Below are positions 36,660-49,287 of a DNA stretch of 64,000 nt, one piece after another (the first letter of the stretch is position 1; each line of letters begins with the position of its first letter). Origin of the DNA: Rhodamnia argentea (Eukaryota > Streptophyta > Magnoliopsida > Myrtales > Myrtaceae); contig NC_063156.1 of NCBI RefSeq assembly GCF_020921035.1, positions 23,360,283 through 23,424,282 of the forward strand, written 5' to 3'. Both the position numbers and the translations under genes were made by a program. The notes beneath the pieces were generated by a model. That model searched no databases. It was not told the origin of the DNA and was given only the letters and a program-made list of their open reading frames with translations.

Positions 36660-38839
36660 TTTGGCTTGGGAGATAGAGAGAGAGAAAGTCGTAGGTGTCC
36701 GTGGTAATGGGGGCAAAGTGGGGCGACTGGATTTATAGTTTCGAGGGGGTGGGGAGAGAGAGATAGAAGAGTAGAAGATCTGTAGAGAGAGAAAAGGGTT
36801 AGGTGTGGGCAGGGAGGGGGAAAGTGGGTTTGGAGGGTTTATATAGGAGTGGCCGATTATCGTCGGCGATGATGCCCCTCCGTCTTGAAAACGAAGAAGA
36901 CGATGGGGTTGTGAGACACGCGCCCCGAGCGCGTAGAAAAGGCAACCCCCCTTGTCACGTACAACGTACCCCTCTCTCTCTCTCTCTCCGAGAAAAATAT
37001 TATTCATTTTTTCTTTCTTTTTATTTGCCACTTTTTCCTTTATTTCCTTTTTCTATTCTGGGCAGATTAAACTACATTTCAGTTCCGCCTTTGAAGTCCG
37101 GCGTGGGCCCCACTTGAAACAACCCTCTCGCCCCCCCACTGCGCGCGCGGGGGGCGGGTCAATTTCGATTCCTGTGGTCAGCTCCATCGGCTTCGGCGGA
37201 GCGATATTAACGCTTGTGTTTTTGGCACGCGACCGCCGACAGGGTGTGTCCTTGTTTGTAAGGATTCTCGGACGACGGATTCGGATCTTCTCGTGAATTT
37301 TCATCGTTTTGAGTACGCAGCCATTAACTTTTCTTCTTCTTCTTCTTCTTCTTCTTCTTCTTTGGGAGTTTTTACGGCATTTATTTATAAAATGAATAAT
37401 GACGTGTTCCGAGAGTGTTTTTTCTCAGCGAAGAATGTTTCTTCGCCGGCTTTGGCAAACAAGTCATTATCGTGAGGTTCGGTGAAGTATTAGCCGCAAA
37501 ACGAGTCGGGCTTATCGTTTTATCCGGGGTGGGTGGGGGCGAGCGAAATCCCTCCTCCTTGATTGACCAGATAAGCATGACACGTGGCTTCGCGGGGGGC
37601 ATTCTCAATGTGGAAAACCGCAACGCAGCCGTAGTTTTTTTAATCTGCGCATTATTGGGGAGTGCCCATGCCATTCTAGATTTAGCCTTTCGGAAATTTG
37701 GAGAAGAAGATTATGCAACGACAGCATGGATGGATAGGGATAATTGTCCCAAAAAAATTGACAGCTAATTCAATCATAAATATTTTAATAATTTATTTAT
37801 CTAATTCTAAATGTTTCAATTATATCAATTTAATCATGAATCTTTTGAAATTTTATCTAACTTAGTCCTTACTTTTGAAAGTATTTTTTCCGTTGATGAA
37901 AAGTGTTTTCTTTGACTCTTTTAATTTCCACTGATGGAATAAAAATAGAAGGAAAAATATTAAAATATTATTAACAGCTTTCAAAGCGTTTCTTCGTCGT
38001 TAACAAGGAGGCCATCAAACTCCCTCCTCTCGCTTGACTTGCGAAGAACCATTTGCTTCACACAGATGGAGCCTGATTTCGTTGAACTGAAAAATCCAAT
38101 CGGCACTAGCCAAATTCACTAGAGCCAAAAGGTCGCTCCGGCTTTGAGCTTGCCGCCGTTGCCGCCCCATCCCCGATTAAGTGGCGGGGAGCGTAACCAA
38201 TGGTCATGACAGGGGAATCGGTGGCGGCGATGGCCACGGTAGGGCAGCGGGTCGAGAAAATAAGGTGTATTTAATAATATTCTCCCCAAACACAAAACAA
38301 GCTCAACGCAATCTTCCCTCTCGAATTTTTCATGCATGCAGGGAGGGGGAGAAATAATGACGGGGGAACGCGATAAATTGAAAAAAAAAAAAAATCGATT
38401 TACGATCATGTTGTCTCGTGAACAATTTATAGATCTCGAATATCGAAACATTTAGTTGGACCACTTAAAGCGTACTTTACACTTTCCATTACTGTATTAT
38501 TCATTCCTCCAAATTTTGCAACCTTTTGCAGATCTCCGGGTACAGACAGCTTTCTCATCGTCCAACGCAGATCGCGACCGGATCAATATACTTTGCTTGA
38601 GTCGGGTCGTGAAGGCATGTCCCCGACCCGATAAATGCAACGATTTTTTTTTTTTTTTTGGAAATCATAATAAATGCAACGATTAAGTCGGCGGTTTTGT
38701 GCATGATTTTTAATTATGCGATACGAGTTTGCTTCGTGATTTCATTAACTTAATTCGAACTTTTCTAGCATAAGCTCAGATTGTAAACAGCAATCACCCG
38801 ATATTTAGGAAAAATTTCGTTAAAGGGTTTGAAGTGCTT
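36660..38839. other. Spacer, no gene
   Basis: About 36800-37300 is moderately GC-rich with open frames on both strands but no protein-like sequence; it may be the distal promoter of the acidic-protein gene. (CTT)n lies at 37331-37362. 37770-37900 resembles one arm of the foldback family at 50210-52385. Nothing else is recognised. Confidence 0.35.
37331..37362. repeat. (CTT)n microsatellite
   Basis: About ten TTC/CTT units in noncoding DNA. Confidence 0.9.
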
Positions 38840-39560
38840 TTTAAATAAAGGCTCGTACTGGACTTTATTTCAACCAAGGACCTGAGATGTCCTTTTTTTT
38901 TTAAAGAAGGACCTGAGTATGGGTATTTTAGTCATTTCCTTTTTGTTTACTTTTTTCCTTTTCTCTTTTTTTTCTTTTCTTTTTTTTCCTTTTTCCTTTT
39001 TATTTTCTGCCCTAGCTCCCCAGTCGACACCACCGGCGAGGGCGCTGGTGAGGACAGCCCTTGGCTCGCTCGGGCAAGGTCGAGGCCAGCGAGGGCGAGC
39101 TCCGCTTCGACGCCTTCTCCATCGCGACGCTCGCCTTCACGGCAAGGGCTGCCATGTCCGAGGCCGTCAGGCGGTGCTGGAGCTTCGACTTGGGGAGCAC
39201 GAAGTAGATCTGATTCTGCACGAGCTTGTCCTCGTTGGCTAGGGCCGGGATGAACTCCTCGCAATACAGCTAGTCGGAGTTGCAGATGAAGCCCGATGAA
39301 GAAGAAGACGAGGACGAGGCGCCTGTGTGGCTTTTTTTTTTTCCTTTTTTTTTAATTTTTTAAAAGTCAGAAAAAAGAAAAAAATAAAGAAAAATGAACA
39401 AAATATGAAATATGAAATAACGAAAATGCCATTCAGACCAGACCCTTTTTTGAAACACTATGTCTATTTCATGCTTTTAATTGAAACATATTATATCATT
39501 TCGAGCCCTTATTTAAAATAAGGTCTACTTAAGGTCCTTCATTTGAGAAAACAAGAAGGC
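38840..39560. mobile_element. Inverted-repeat element carrying a host gene fragment
   Basis: The left arm (about 38850-38945) and the reverse complement of the right arm (about 39415-39550) share the order: aaataaaggctcg, ggactttatttcaa, gaaggacct, gggtattttagtcatttcc, each with changes. T-rich runs follow on both inner sides, and a GC-rich block (39012-39308) with a gene fragment lies between. No target duplication was identified. A fragment of similar arm sequence lies at 5440-5590. The structure suits a transposon that has picked up host coding sequence. Confidence 0.5.
39012..39308 (-). pseudogene. PADRE-domain (DUF4228) gene fragment with in-frame stop
   Basis: On the - strand the frame reads SSGFICNSD, then a TAG stop (39272-39270), then LYCEEFIPALANEDKL, VQNQIYFVLPKSKLQHRL and TASDMAALAVKASVAME, before losing similarity. 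This is the C-terminal half of the plant PADRE (DUF4228) domain, a small family of pathogen- and stress-responsive proteins of unclear biochemical role. The N-terminal part of the gene is absent, and the stop sits between the conserved CNSD and LYC segments. High GC within AT-rich arms suggests a captured fragment. It is not expected to make protein. Confidence 0.75.
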
Positions 39561-39646
39561 TTCGTGACTTTTCTTGGATTTTTCCCTGATATTTATTTCA
39601 CATGTTTCACGGCAGATAAAGTCGAGTGCTACGTTATTTATTGAAA

Positions 39647-39973
39647 GAACAAGTATTTTAAAAGTCTTAAAACTTATCATGAAAGTATAATTAATTGCTA
39701 AAATATTCACAAAGTGTAATTAAATCCTAAAACTTATCTGAAAGTGCAGTCTAGTTCTAAAGCTTTCAAAAAATATAATTGAGTCCTAAAACACGTCAAA
39801 TTAATGAAATCTATTCTTTACATTGATTATATTTTTTCAAAAGTTGTTAGGAGAAGTTTTAGGACTTGATTAAATTTTGACAATAAATTTTAAGGTTTAA
39901 TTATATTTTTTGAAAATTTTAAGACTCAATTACACTTACGTAACGAGTTTTAGGACTTTCAGAGTACTTGTTC
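39647..39973. mobile_element. Inverted-repeat element, family D
   Basis: The left end gaacaagtatttt...aaaagtcttaaaact and the right end, on the other strand, gaacaagtactctgaaagtcctaaaact are inverted copies over more than 80 bp. Each arm itself repeats 'taattgagtcctaaaactt'-like units. About 54470-54650 carries a relative of the right half. It codes nothing. Confidence 0.65.
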
Positions 39974-40189
39974 TTCTGATGAAAAAGTATACTATAAATC
40001 ATTCTCGTAAAATTTTTTGTGAAGCACGATTGTTGGCGGGTCCCGATTAATTCATCCCACAAAAAGTGGGGCCCAAAGAGGATGCTGGTACCACCCCTTC
40101 AATCTCGATCGACGAAAAATGCCTCGACCCCGTTCCAGACGCTTCAGAGGAAAATAATTAAGTCCTCAAAAAGCGGTTGCTCAATTGAT

Positions 40190-40690
40190 TGAATCTTGGC
40201 CCCTTACGTGATCGCCGTTTCCGCCGTTCGTTTGCCCCCCTGGTCAAGCCTTGTACCAACCGACGATCGAGATTGCACTGGACAAATCCCAATCACGAGA
40301 GCCGGGAAACAGAAGAAACGAGTTTGTTTCTTCCTTGATTATTACGCACAAGTGGGCTGGGTCCGGGATCTGAAGCCACGTGCCACGCGACAGCAACAGG
40401 GCGAGCCGCATCTCCCCGAAGCCGAGCCGCGAGCTGAAATCGGCGCCGCTGCATGGGGGGAAGAGCGCGGCTTCACCAGTTCCGAGAAAGCGAGGCTCTT
40501 TTGCTTTAACCAGGGTCAGGTCAGTGATGACCATGCACGGAGCCACGTCACTTGCTGGCCGCAGCACGTGTCGCTGTCTGTCTCCACGCGAGCCGCTTCT
40601 GCCGAACCGGTCCACGGTACCGACTCTTTGCAGATCGTGCCGCGCATTAACTCTGACGTGGTTCTCGCTAACCAGTGTTAAACGTGTTTA
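40190..40690. other. GC-rich island with ACGT motifs, no recognised gene
   Basis: The block is open in several frames on both strands (up to 161 aa on +), which is expected from its composition. None reads like a known protein. Five or six ACGTG cores lie within it, including CACGTG at 40378-40383 and cacgtgtc near 40564-40571. It could be a detached promoter, a gene relic or a repeat. Confidence 0.35.
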
Positions 40691-42997
40691 TGGAAAACTA
40701 ACACTAGCTTTGGCGTAGCGCGTGCGTGGACTTGGTTAGGTTACTGATAAAGAAAAGTGTCAGTAACCCAAGATCAATAATTTTTAAATCATCAAAAATT
40801 ACAAACTAATACACATGACAAATTGGCCCAAATTAAATTTTAGTCCGATATACTCGTGACGTATTTATCATTCGTTAGCTTCGTCAAATTTTTTCTATAA
40901 TATTATTGAATTAGATGACATATGTTAATAATTTGGTAGATGTGGCAAGTCGACGTGGAAATTCTTCTCTCTCTTTCTTCACGAAGAGGTCGACGATGAT
41001 GGAAGGGAGTGCTCGACGATGAGGAAAACAAAGAAGAATCAGACTACTCCGGGGGGCAAAGAGAGAGAATTAAGTCCTACTTTTCAAAGGAGCGCCAATT
41101 GAAGAAACAAAGACGGAGATTAATTTTTACGTTGATTGAGTTATCATCGTCACAAACTTAAAGTAATTTCACTAAAATTTGATGGAAACTAATAAAGAAT
41201 AAATATGTCTATCGATTTAGAGTTTTGGTGATCCAAAAATTAATTTTGATAACTTTTTATTATTTTTTACGACAAAAATTAATTTGAAACAAACGTGACA
41301 CAAAATTCTCAAATGATTTGTTCAATCTCAAGAAAGGGTTTGCTCCTGAACAAGGCTCGCACCGAATCAAAGCAAGGGAGTTCAATTTCCCACTTTTTCA
41401 GAGGGTTAGGAATAAGAACGCGTGAGCGAGATAGTAGGGTTTCGTAATTTGCACATGGTATTTAGCGCAAATAGTGAGATTGGTTAAATAGAATAGAATA
41501 ACATATGAAAAAAAAGAAAAAAAAAAAAAGGTTGGCACCGCTCGAGGACCGGTTCTGCCGGTAACAAGTTTTCACGAAGAGGCTGAGATTTGATCCGAGC
41601 GGGACACGTGGGAGGGGAGATGGCACGGAGGTCGTAGGCCTCGGCCTCGTGCAGGTGTTGTGTTTTCGTGATCGTTGGCGTTGTCAGTCGGGTAAGTGAA
41701 AATCATCATGGACATGAACAATGCCCTCCTTTTTTTTAAAATTTTTTTTTCTTTTCGCCTTTTTCTTTTTTATTTTTTTCGTCGAATTCTTTTTGTCGTG
41801 AGACTTCTTCTCTTTTTTTTTTTTCTTTTTTTTTTGGTTCGGTCGAATTGTCGTGAGATTCACGACGTGGGCAGGTTGAAGATGTTTTTTTGGACATCGG
41901 GGGTCAGATATTCCGCTCGAAATTACGAGACTAGCCCTATGTGGGGGGACCCTGATGGTGATGGATTAATAGGGGTCCCACAGGCAAAAGCAGTAGATAT
42001 TATTGTACAGGAAATCGAGACAGCGAGGGTGACGTGTCAGTGTCGCTAGCAATTAGCTCTTCTTGGAAAATTCCTTGACTGGGTCCCCCGGTATTTATTA
42101 ATATTTGTTTTTTTTTCTTTTTATATGTGATCCAGGTTTTTCCGAACGTACTCGCTGTTCGAGATTTTTATGGGACGCTCGGTCAGATCCATACGAAATT
42201 GTGACTGGTCTCGTCCACGTGAATTTCGGTTTTTTTTTTTTTTTCCGTTTCAAAATAGCATTCCATTCACTTCCTCAGTCAAAATATAAGAAAAGAACAT
42301 CTCAATTCAAAAAGCATAATTTCAAACCAAGACAAATACTAAACAATTTCAAAACAAAGCAAGCAAAAATCATCAGAACAAGATTATAAGTTACACGCTC
42401 AAAGAACACACACCTAGGACTTCTTCAAATTAAAATCGACGGCCGATCATCGAATCCGTCTTGAGTAATGAGCACACACCAAGAACTACGTCTGATGCTA
42501 CGGCTTTGCCTTTTAACGGTACCAACACCATCACCGAACAGAGTATAAAAGTTGAACGAGCATAGATCCGACGCTTGTGAGAACCAAACTTTCACGAAAC
42601 CCTTCCGATCTCATTCAAAATTGAACTTGTTCATCATTGAAACTCGAGGAAAGGGATGCCCCGAAAACATATTCATTAAAAAAACCCCAAATCTAAATTA
42701 GATTGGGATGAAAATCTTTCTGAGGTCTAGATAAATGGAAAGAAAAAAAGCTCCCAAATGAAAGAAAAACAAGAAAATGAAAACAAACAAAGAATAAGGG
42801 GAGGGAGGGAGAGAGGGGACAGGACCCCTCTATATTCCTCGAGAACAAAGCTTCGGAGAAAAAAAGAGAAGGAGGCGGCGGCTGTTGGGAGAAAAAAAAA
42901 ACCCTAGGGAAGAATTCTTTGTGAATTTCGGTTTTATTCATTGAAATCTAATGAATTTTCTCTATTCGTTGCTTCACCAAGTGACCCTCGCACATTA
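40691..42997. other. Spacer, no gene
   Basis: AT-rich. T-rich and A-rich runs at 41510-41530, 41726-41840 and 42225-42245 suggest repeat debris. About 42700-42905 is purine-rich on + (pyrimidine-rich on -). No coding or RNA gene is recognised. Confidence 0.35.
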
Positions 42998-43806
42998 GCC
43001 TAATACCTTAAAAAAACCTGTAACTTTAACTCTTATCTCAATTTTTTGGTTTGGGCTGAAGGAAAAAAAAAAATTCAAAATAACAACAATTTCCGTTTTT
43101 ATTTATTTCCTAGATCCGAACGAGAGTGTCTTACAAAAAACCACTAACGTTAGGTGCAGTCTCGATTATGCCTTAAACTTTTTTTATCCCATAAAAAATC
43201 TCGAATTTTAGGTCTAATCTTAATTTTACCCTAAGCTATTTTGTCTCGTAAAAGACCCTCAACTTTAGGTCAAGTACCGGTTGGACCATAAACTCTTTTC
43301 TTGTCTCATAACAAATCTCAGCTTTAGGTCCAGTTTCAATTTTACTCTAATTTTTTTTGTCTCATAAAATATCACAAACTTCTACTTGAGTCCTAAATCT
43401 GTCTCCACTAACTCTCCGTTAAAATCGTCCTTAATGATTTTGCGATTAGTCTTCGATCTCTTGTGCTCGGGAATGTTTCATCTCTCGCAGTCGGAGAGCT
43501 CGCACTCAAGTTGTTTAAATAGCTCGTGCTTGAGGGTTTTTTGTTTCTCGGTTGCCGATAAGAAATTTTGGAGGGATGGTTAATGATGGCAAATTTGTGA
43601 CTCGAGTAAAGTTTTTTATTTTTACGAGACTGTAAAAACTTTGGGTGAAATTGGAACTAAACGGCAAAATTGTGACGAGACCTAAAGTTATGGGTTTTCA
43701 TAAGACACAAAAAAAGTTTAGGATATAATTGAGATTATAGATTTTTTATGAGATAAAATGTAGAATTGAGACGAGCTGAAGTTGGAGATTTTTTAGGGTA
43801 TTAGGC
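42998..43806. mobile_element. Foldback element with minisatellite arms
   Basis: The left end gcctaataccttaaaaaa and the right end, on the other strand, gcctaataccctaaaaaa match. The left arm is a tandem array of about 57-60-bp units, each running 'cataaaaaatctcgaattt-taggtc' to 'ttttgtct', at about 43129, 43187, 43247 and 43307. The right arm carries the same units inverted. A different stretch of about 200 bp lies in the middle. It codes nothing. Confidence 0.65.
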
Positions 43807-44975
43807 CCCTCAGACATTCTTTGATGAGATTATTACGAGAACGAATGGGTATTTTCTATTTTTGTATTTTGAATAAGACTCGCTTAATTAATTACGGATC
43901 GGTCAATATCGCCAATTTATCAACTTAGTGATAATGAATTACTAGGTCAATGAATCTCGTTTCTTTAACCAATAAACACAGAGGTCGATATCATTTGGCC
44001 GGCGATGACTAATCTCGGTTTTCACTTGGGTCTTCCCCATATAAATACGAGTTATCTTCTCACTTTTATCGCTTTAGTTTTTTAATTGAAAATACAGTGG
44101 AAACCCGTGCTTATCCTTTCGTCTACTCGCAATTTCATCACCAATGCGCGCGCACAGACACGTAAACTATAAATTATCTTTCAATCCGAAAAGCAAAGAT
44201 CCCGTTGACGAGTTAATTGTTAGGAATCGCGCATCAATTTTAGAAAAATAATCCAAGCAAATAATCTATACCTACATGATGTAATGATAAAAGAACGGAA
44301 TCAGAACAACACCACCAGATAATTTGTTATCGAAGTTCACCTAAATTTGGGCTACGACTCTATGCAGTCTTCGATTCAATTAGATTTTGAAGAAAGTAAA
44401 AATACAATTAATGATCTTCTCACAAGATCGAGGCTAACACTCATAAAGCTACCATGCCTCTTTTTTTCTCTATTCGATACTTTGCGTTGTACTACTCTGC
44501 ACTTCTTTTTCCCTCTATATAATGGCTACTACTTGTACATCGCTCGTTTATGAGGTATAACTTTTAATCTAACAGCAAAAAGAAGAAGAGAAAAGACAAG
44601 AAGAAAGTCCCTAAGCATAATTTGGTTTCACCCGCCAACATCAATTGCTTTGACAACACGCATATGGTAAGAATTATCGGCAATAAAAGAGTTTTCCTAA
44701 ACGCCAATTATACGAAGAATTTTGAAAATAATGAGATGTCCTATCAAGTCACGAGATTTTCTTTATTTTTTTTTTTTTTGGGGGATAAAGGGGAATGATT
44801 ATGGCTTGCTTCCATTACCTTAAAAAGTGGTTGTAATTAGTAGTGCGAAATCTCTGTAGGTGCATCCTCTAACTTCAAGACCAATTAATGAAAGAGAACC
44901 GGCTTAACTAGGAATCTGTCGTGTGGCGGTTGGATTTAGGGTTTAGTGGCAAAGGATTGCCTCAGAGGAGCCCAC

Positions 44976-45010
<35 letters not shown>

Positions 45011-45589
45011 GATTATTCCTTTCTTGAATTTATTCAGATAAATCTTGAGAAAGCTATGGACGAATTATTCTTGCGGGCTTCACCACAATCGCTTGATCCA
45101 CGCCATGTGCTTAGCTTCTTATAATTGATTGGGTCCCAGTCTTCATTCCTCGAATAAGCTACCGTGAACCAACCCACTTTCCTCAAAAGAAATTCGATCT
45201 AATTTCGAAATGAATCGAAGGAAAAAAAAAGCGATTTTTATGAAATTACGTATTCGTTTTTTTCTCATATTAAACAGAAAAAAAAAATGGATAAGTTGTC
45301 GTTTTGGAGTTTTTACATAAGATGCGTTCGATTCGCTTATAATCTCTGCAAATCCCTCTCTATCCATTGTCAATCTTCGCGCTTAAGCTGGGTCAAAATC
45401 TCCGCCTGTGCACATGGATCACCTAACGTTTTAAAATTCAAAACCATGACCATGCGTGCAAAGATAACTTGCCGCGGTAGGTAACATGTTTCGATTGAAC
45501 TTGGGGCCAAGAAAAGACAGAGAAAAAATCGCATATATCCGTTGTCTTTATGACAGCTGTCTAAACACTACAATCTCCCGAGGCATTGG
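43807..45589. other. Spacer, no gene
   Basis: AT-rich. An (AAT)n microsatellite lies at 44978-45010. No recognisable coding sequence, RNA gene or transposon ends. Confidence 0.35.
44978..45010. repeat. (AAT)n microsatellite
   Basis: Eleven perfect units in noncoding DNA. Confidence 0.9.
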
Positions 45590-47080
45590 CCAAGTATCAC
45601 AGACCGATGGATTCTTAGACGGGGAATAGCCCGAGCGGCACCTAGTAAGTCGAGAACACCGGGCCAATCTTTCTTATAAACATTGTTCCTAAAAATAGCG
45701 TGGTGAATGGCATACTGATACCGGATCGTGCCGTGCCCGGTTTAGCTCGTGCTTACAGTCCATGAGCGAGATATACGAAATATTTTAGTACAATAACTGG
45801 TTTCAGCATACCATGACCTCATTAGCTACTAGCCATTTTGTGCACGGGAGGCCAACCCCACCTTTAATACAATAACTAGTTTCTGACTTGCTATGGCCTT
45901 GTTAACGCCCGACCAATTTGTGCTTGAGAAGCCAATCCCGTTTTCAAAGACCCTCGAAGATGGTATTCATTCTAATTTAGGACTCCAAGCGCAAACACCA
46001 TGATGTCACACCCATGAACCAATTGGATCATCCCTTTTACATCACTCACTCATTGCCTTGATACCATAAAGCTCTATTTTTCAGCTCACAAGGTTACGAA
46101 AAAGTTCGGTCCATGGCATTCTTCCCCACCCAATTCCGTAATGTCATTGTTGCAGGCTGCTGTGTCGTTTCCTTGCATTCCTCAACCACCAATGCCACTC
46201 CCTTGGACTCATATGAATGGCAAACGCTTACCCAACATATCAAGCCACTACACTCCATTGGTAACTTCCCATGATCAAAGTTGTTCGCGAATCTCCAGAT
46301 ACTTGTACTTTCCCTAACAAGTGTGGCATCCTAAACTAATTGCGCTCCCTTGACAACACATTCTTTCACCTACTAGACTTCTTGTGATCTCAACATACCA
46401 ATGGAGGTTTCTTTTATTCTTTCAAACGTGGTAACAAACCTCCCCTCGAGATTCACTCATAATCCATGAATGATTTCCTTATTTGCTGAGCAATTCAGCT
46501 CATTCATGTCTCCCCCATTAGCATCTTAGAAGCTTGCAGAGAGCCGCACTTTCTCCGAACCTCCTTAACCTCGGCAACCACTCCTCTCCTTTAAAGGACA
46601 GAGTACACCACATGCTTTATCTTAATCTCCCACCTACTGGAGGGATTCTACTCATGTGTCAGAGGTCGATAGATTCATGGCTACGGAATAGCCCATGCGG
46701 CGACGATGAGCCGAGAACACCATGCCAGTCTTTCTTCTAAAGATTGTTCTTAGAAACAGTTGTCAAATCACATCCTTACATCAGATCTACCACGCCCAAT
46801 TTAGCTCGGGCATCCATTCTCTCGGATGAGACATTGAACACTTCGGTACAATAATTGATTTTGGTTTGCCATGGTCTCATCAAGAGAGCAACATCGGCTT
46901 CCGACTAGTTTGTGCACGAAAGGCCAAGCCACACATTGGGAGATCCTCTAAGATGGTATTCATTTTATTTCAAGATGCCAACACAAATACCCTGATGTCA
47001 CTCACTCTTTGCTCCGATGCCACAAAACTCTACTCTTCAGCTCACAAGGGTACGTGAGAATTCGGTGCCTAACACAAGGA
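45590..47080 (-). repeat. Two diverged direct repeats, LTR-retrotransposon debris
   Basis: About 45600-46100 and 46655-47065 share, in order: 'gaatagccc', 'gagaacacc', 'atctttcttataaa' variants, 'taatttagctcg', 'ggtacaataa', 'gatggtattcatt' and 'cttcagctcacaagg'. On the - strand each copy ends in a primer-site-like phrase, tggtatcaaggc and tggcatcggagc. The intervening 550 bp is unrelated and noncoding. The repeats are old and strongly diverged. They are probably remnants of an LTR element with - strand orientation. Confidence 0.45.
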
Positions 47081-49052
47081 CCATAAACTAAAAGAGGAGA
47101 AGTTTCTTAAAAGCCCTAAAGCTTTATCTATTTCGCGGAAAAAGAGTGATTTGAAATATATTTTTCTAAAAATAATCATTTATTTCTCTTGAAAATTTTA
47201 ATCAATGAAAAGAAATTCATCATCGACAACAATACATATCTAGATATTTTCACGGGCATGAAAATATTTTTCGTTTTTTTATTTTTTTGCAAGTAATACA
47301 AGCAATTGTTTTTAGTAAGTATTTTTAAAATCATTCATTTTTCTTGAAACAAACATGATCTAATCTTTGTCGAAAAAAGTGAAATCGGGTTTCATTTTCT
47401 TAAACTTTGAGCAATCAAGTCGTAAAACATGTTCACAAAGTTTTGCAACAGGTTCACAAAATTTTGCAACCGGTTCACCCTTGAACCATCTCTGGCACTC
47501 ATGGTGTCACCCATGGTTCTTGTTTTTGTGTCCTTTTTCTTTCTTATGAAAAGTCCAATACACACTTACTTTACCAAAAAAAAAAAAAAAACCATATTCA
47601 CAAAGTATATATATTTAAATACTCTCGGCCGCGACTTCAATCCCCAATACCTCATATGGTCAATTTCGGACTGTCATACGAAAAATCTATGGTGGAGGAC
47701 TCGATCAAACTGATCAAAGGGCGGAGTTCGATTTCGTTTCCGAAGTAAAGTTTAGAACTTCCGGCCAATTTTTACATTTGAATTTAATGATACCTTGACT
47801 AGATAGTACGTCAAATTTGACTTCCATCAACCGGAGAAAAAATATTCCACACACATGAAAATATAATATTGGAAAAGCACCGATCTTTGGTAAGATCTAT
47901 TTGGGGGTTTGAACCCCGTGATTCTCTTCCGATTTCAAAAGCGTTTCGAATTGAATTCTAGATGCCACTGTCGCCCTTGCTTGCAAGGAAGGGCTACCTT
48001 CCCCGCCTCACATGACTTTTCAATTTGACTTTGCACTTTGTCCGGCCCTAAAATATTCCAATTTTTTTTTTTCTTCCTATTTGAATTCCATTCCTTTCGG
48101 GGCTGTAAATATTAATCCACCCGACCCAAATCGATAATTTTCAAGGCATTTTCGGTTTGATTTTATTATGGTTTGGGTAGTAATTAAAAGAAGAAAAAAA
48201 AACGCCATTTGGTTCGGGACGTGTAATAATGCATAAAAACACGTATTTATCACCTAATCGAGGCTCTAGAAATCATTCTTCATCAAAGATGTACACCACG
48301 AAAACTTGGCTTTTCCCCCCTTTTACAGCAGGGCCGTTTTAACCCATAATTTATTTATTAAATGCCTCGTCGCGATTTATTGCACAGAGAAAAAGAAAGG
48401 AATATTTTTCCGAAAAAAGAAAAGTGATATGCCGGGAGCATATACTTGCGCAACCGAATGAAACTGAGGACCAAATTTCACCAACTTTAGGAAAAAATTT
48501 CAGGGGCGTTGCGGGACAAGATGGGCATAATCAAAGCTCAATGGTCTGACCATAGTAGCCCCAAACTTTGAATTCTTTCCCCCCCCACTAAATTGACATT
48601 GAACGGAAAACGACGACGCTTTCCGCGTTTCTTCTCCTGGGGAAAATCCCTCCCGAGGCGGGGCGAATCCCCGTTCGGTGCACGTTTTTGGGACATCCCC
48701 GATGCCCAAAGTCTTCTTCCAAATTGGACAAGAGTTTCGATCTTCTCTTTTGTATGTAAACAAAAGGGAGATTTGCTTCACTTTGAAGGAATCGGATCCA
48801 ACACTTTGAATATAACAAAAGAAAACATAATGGCAAGAGGGACCAAATTGAAGCCCAAACAAAGTCTTCACATAAAAAAAAAAAAGGCTCAAGAAAAATT
48901 GGGTGAGGTGGACCATCCCTGTCCCCCTCTCTCTCTAAAAAAAAAAAAAAGTAGTACTATTGCTAAAATCGCACAATTCAACCGTTGCGTAGACAAAGCA
49001 ATATGAATCTATGTATTAAAAATCGGCGACGCGTCGGGAGTATGTACACACT
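47081..49052. other. Spacer, no gene
   Basis: AT-rich. A short tandem of 'aggttcacaaaattttgcaa'-like units occurs at 47425-47475. About 48590-48720 is GC-richer and partly open but unlike any protein I know. Confidence 0.35.
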
Positions 49053-49287
49053 GGATCCGGATCTCCTACCATAAAGATAGGGGTGACATTGAGGGATCCG
49101 GACCGTCCATTTTGAAATGGACGGTCTGGATTTATCTACATCACTTTTTGAAAATGGAGAAATTTTTTGGTAAGAAATTTTAAAAATTTTAAAAAAGTGA
49201 TGGGAATTAATCCGGGCCGTCCATTTTTTATTTGGATTGCCAGGATCGATCATGTCACCCCAAGCAATGTTAGGGGATCCGGTTCCG
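49053..49287. mobile_element. MITE with long inverted repeats, family A copy 2
   Basis: The left end ggatccggatctcctacc and the right end, on the other strand, acggaaccggatcccctaac are inverted copies. Shared inner phrases are ggggtgacattg and ccgtccatttt. It matches the element at 860-1117 in end sequence, inner phrases and length. The centre is AT-rich and noncoding. Confidence 0.7.

Noticed and set aside
47905..47925. gggggtttgaaccccg, a tRNA T-arm lookalike
   Set aside because: No acceptor, D-arm or anticodon arm can be formed with the flanking sequence; just a small hairpin.
48593..49006. 137-aa frame with basic patches
   Set aside because: Contains poly-lysine from an A-run and has no domain; it overlaps another frame on the opposite strand.
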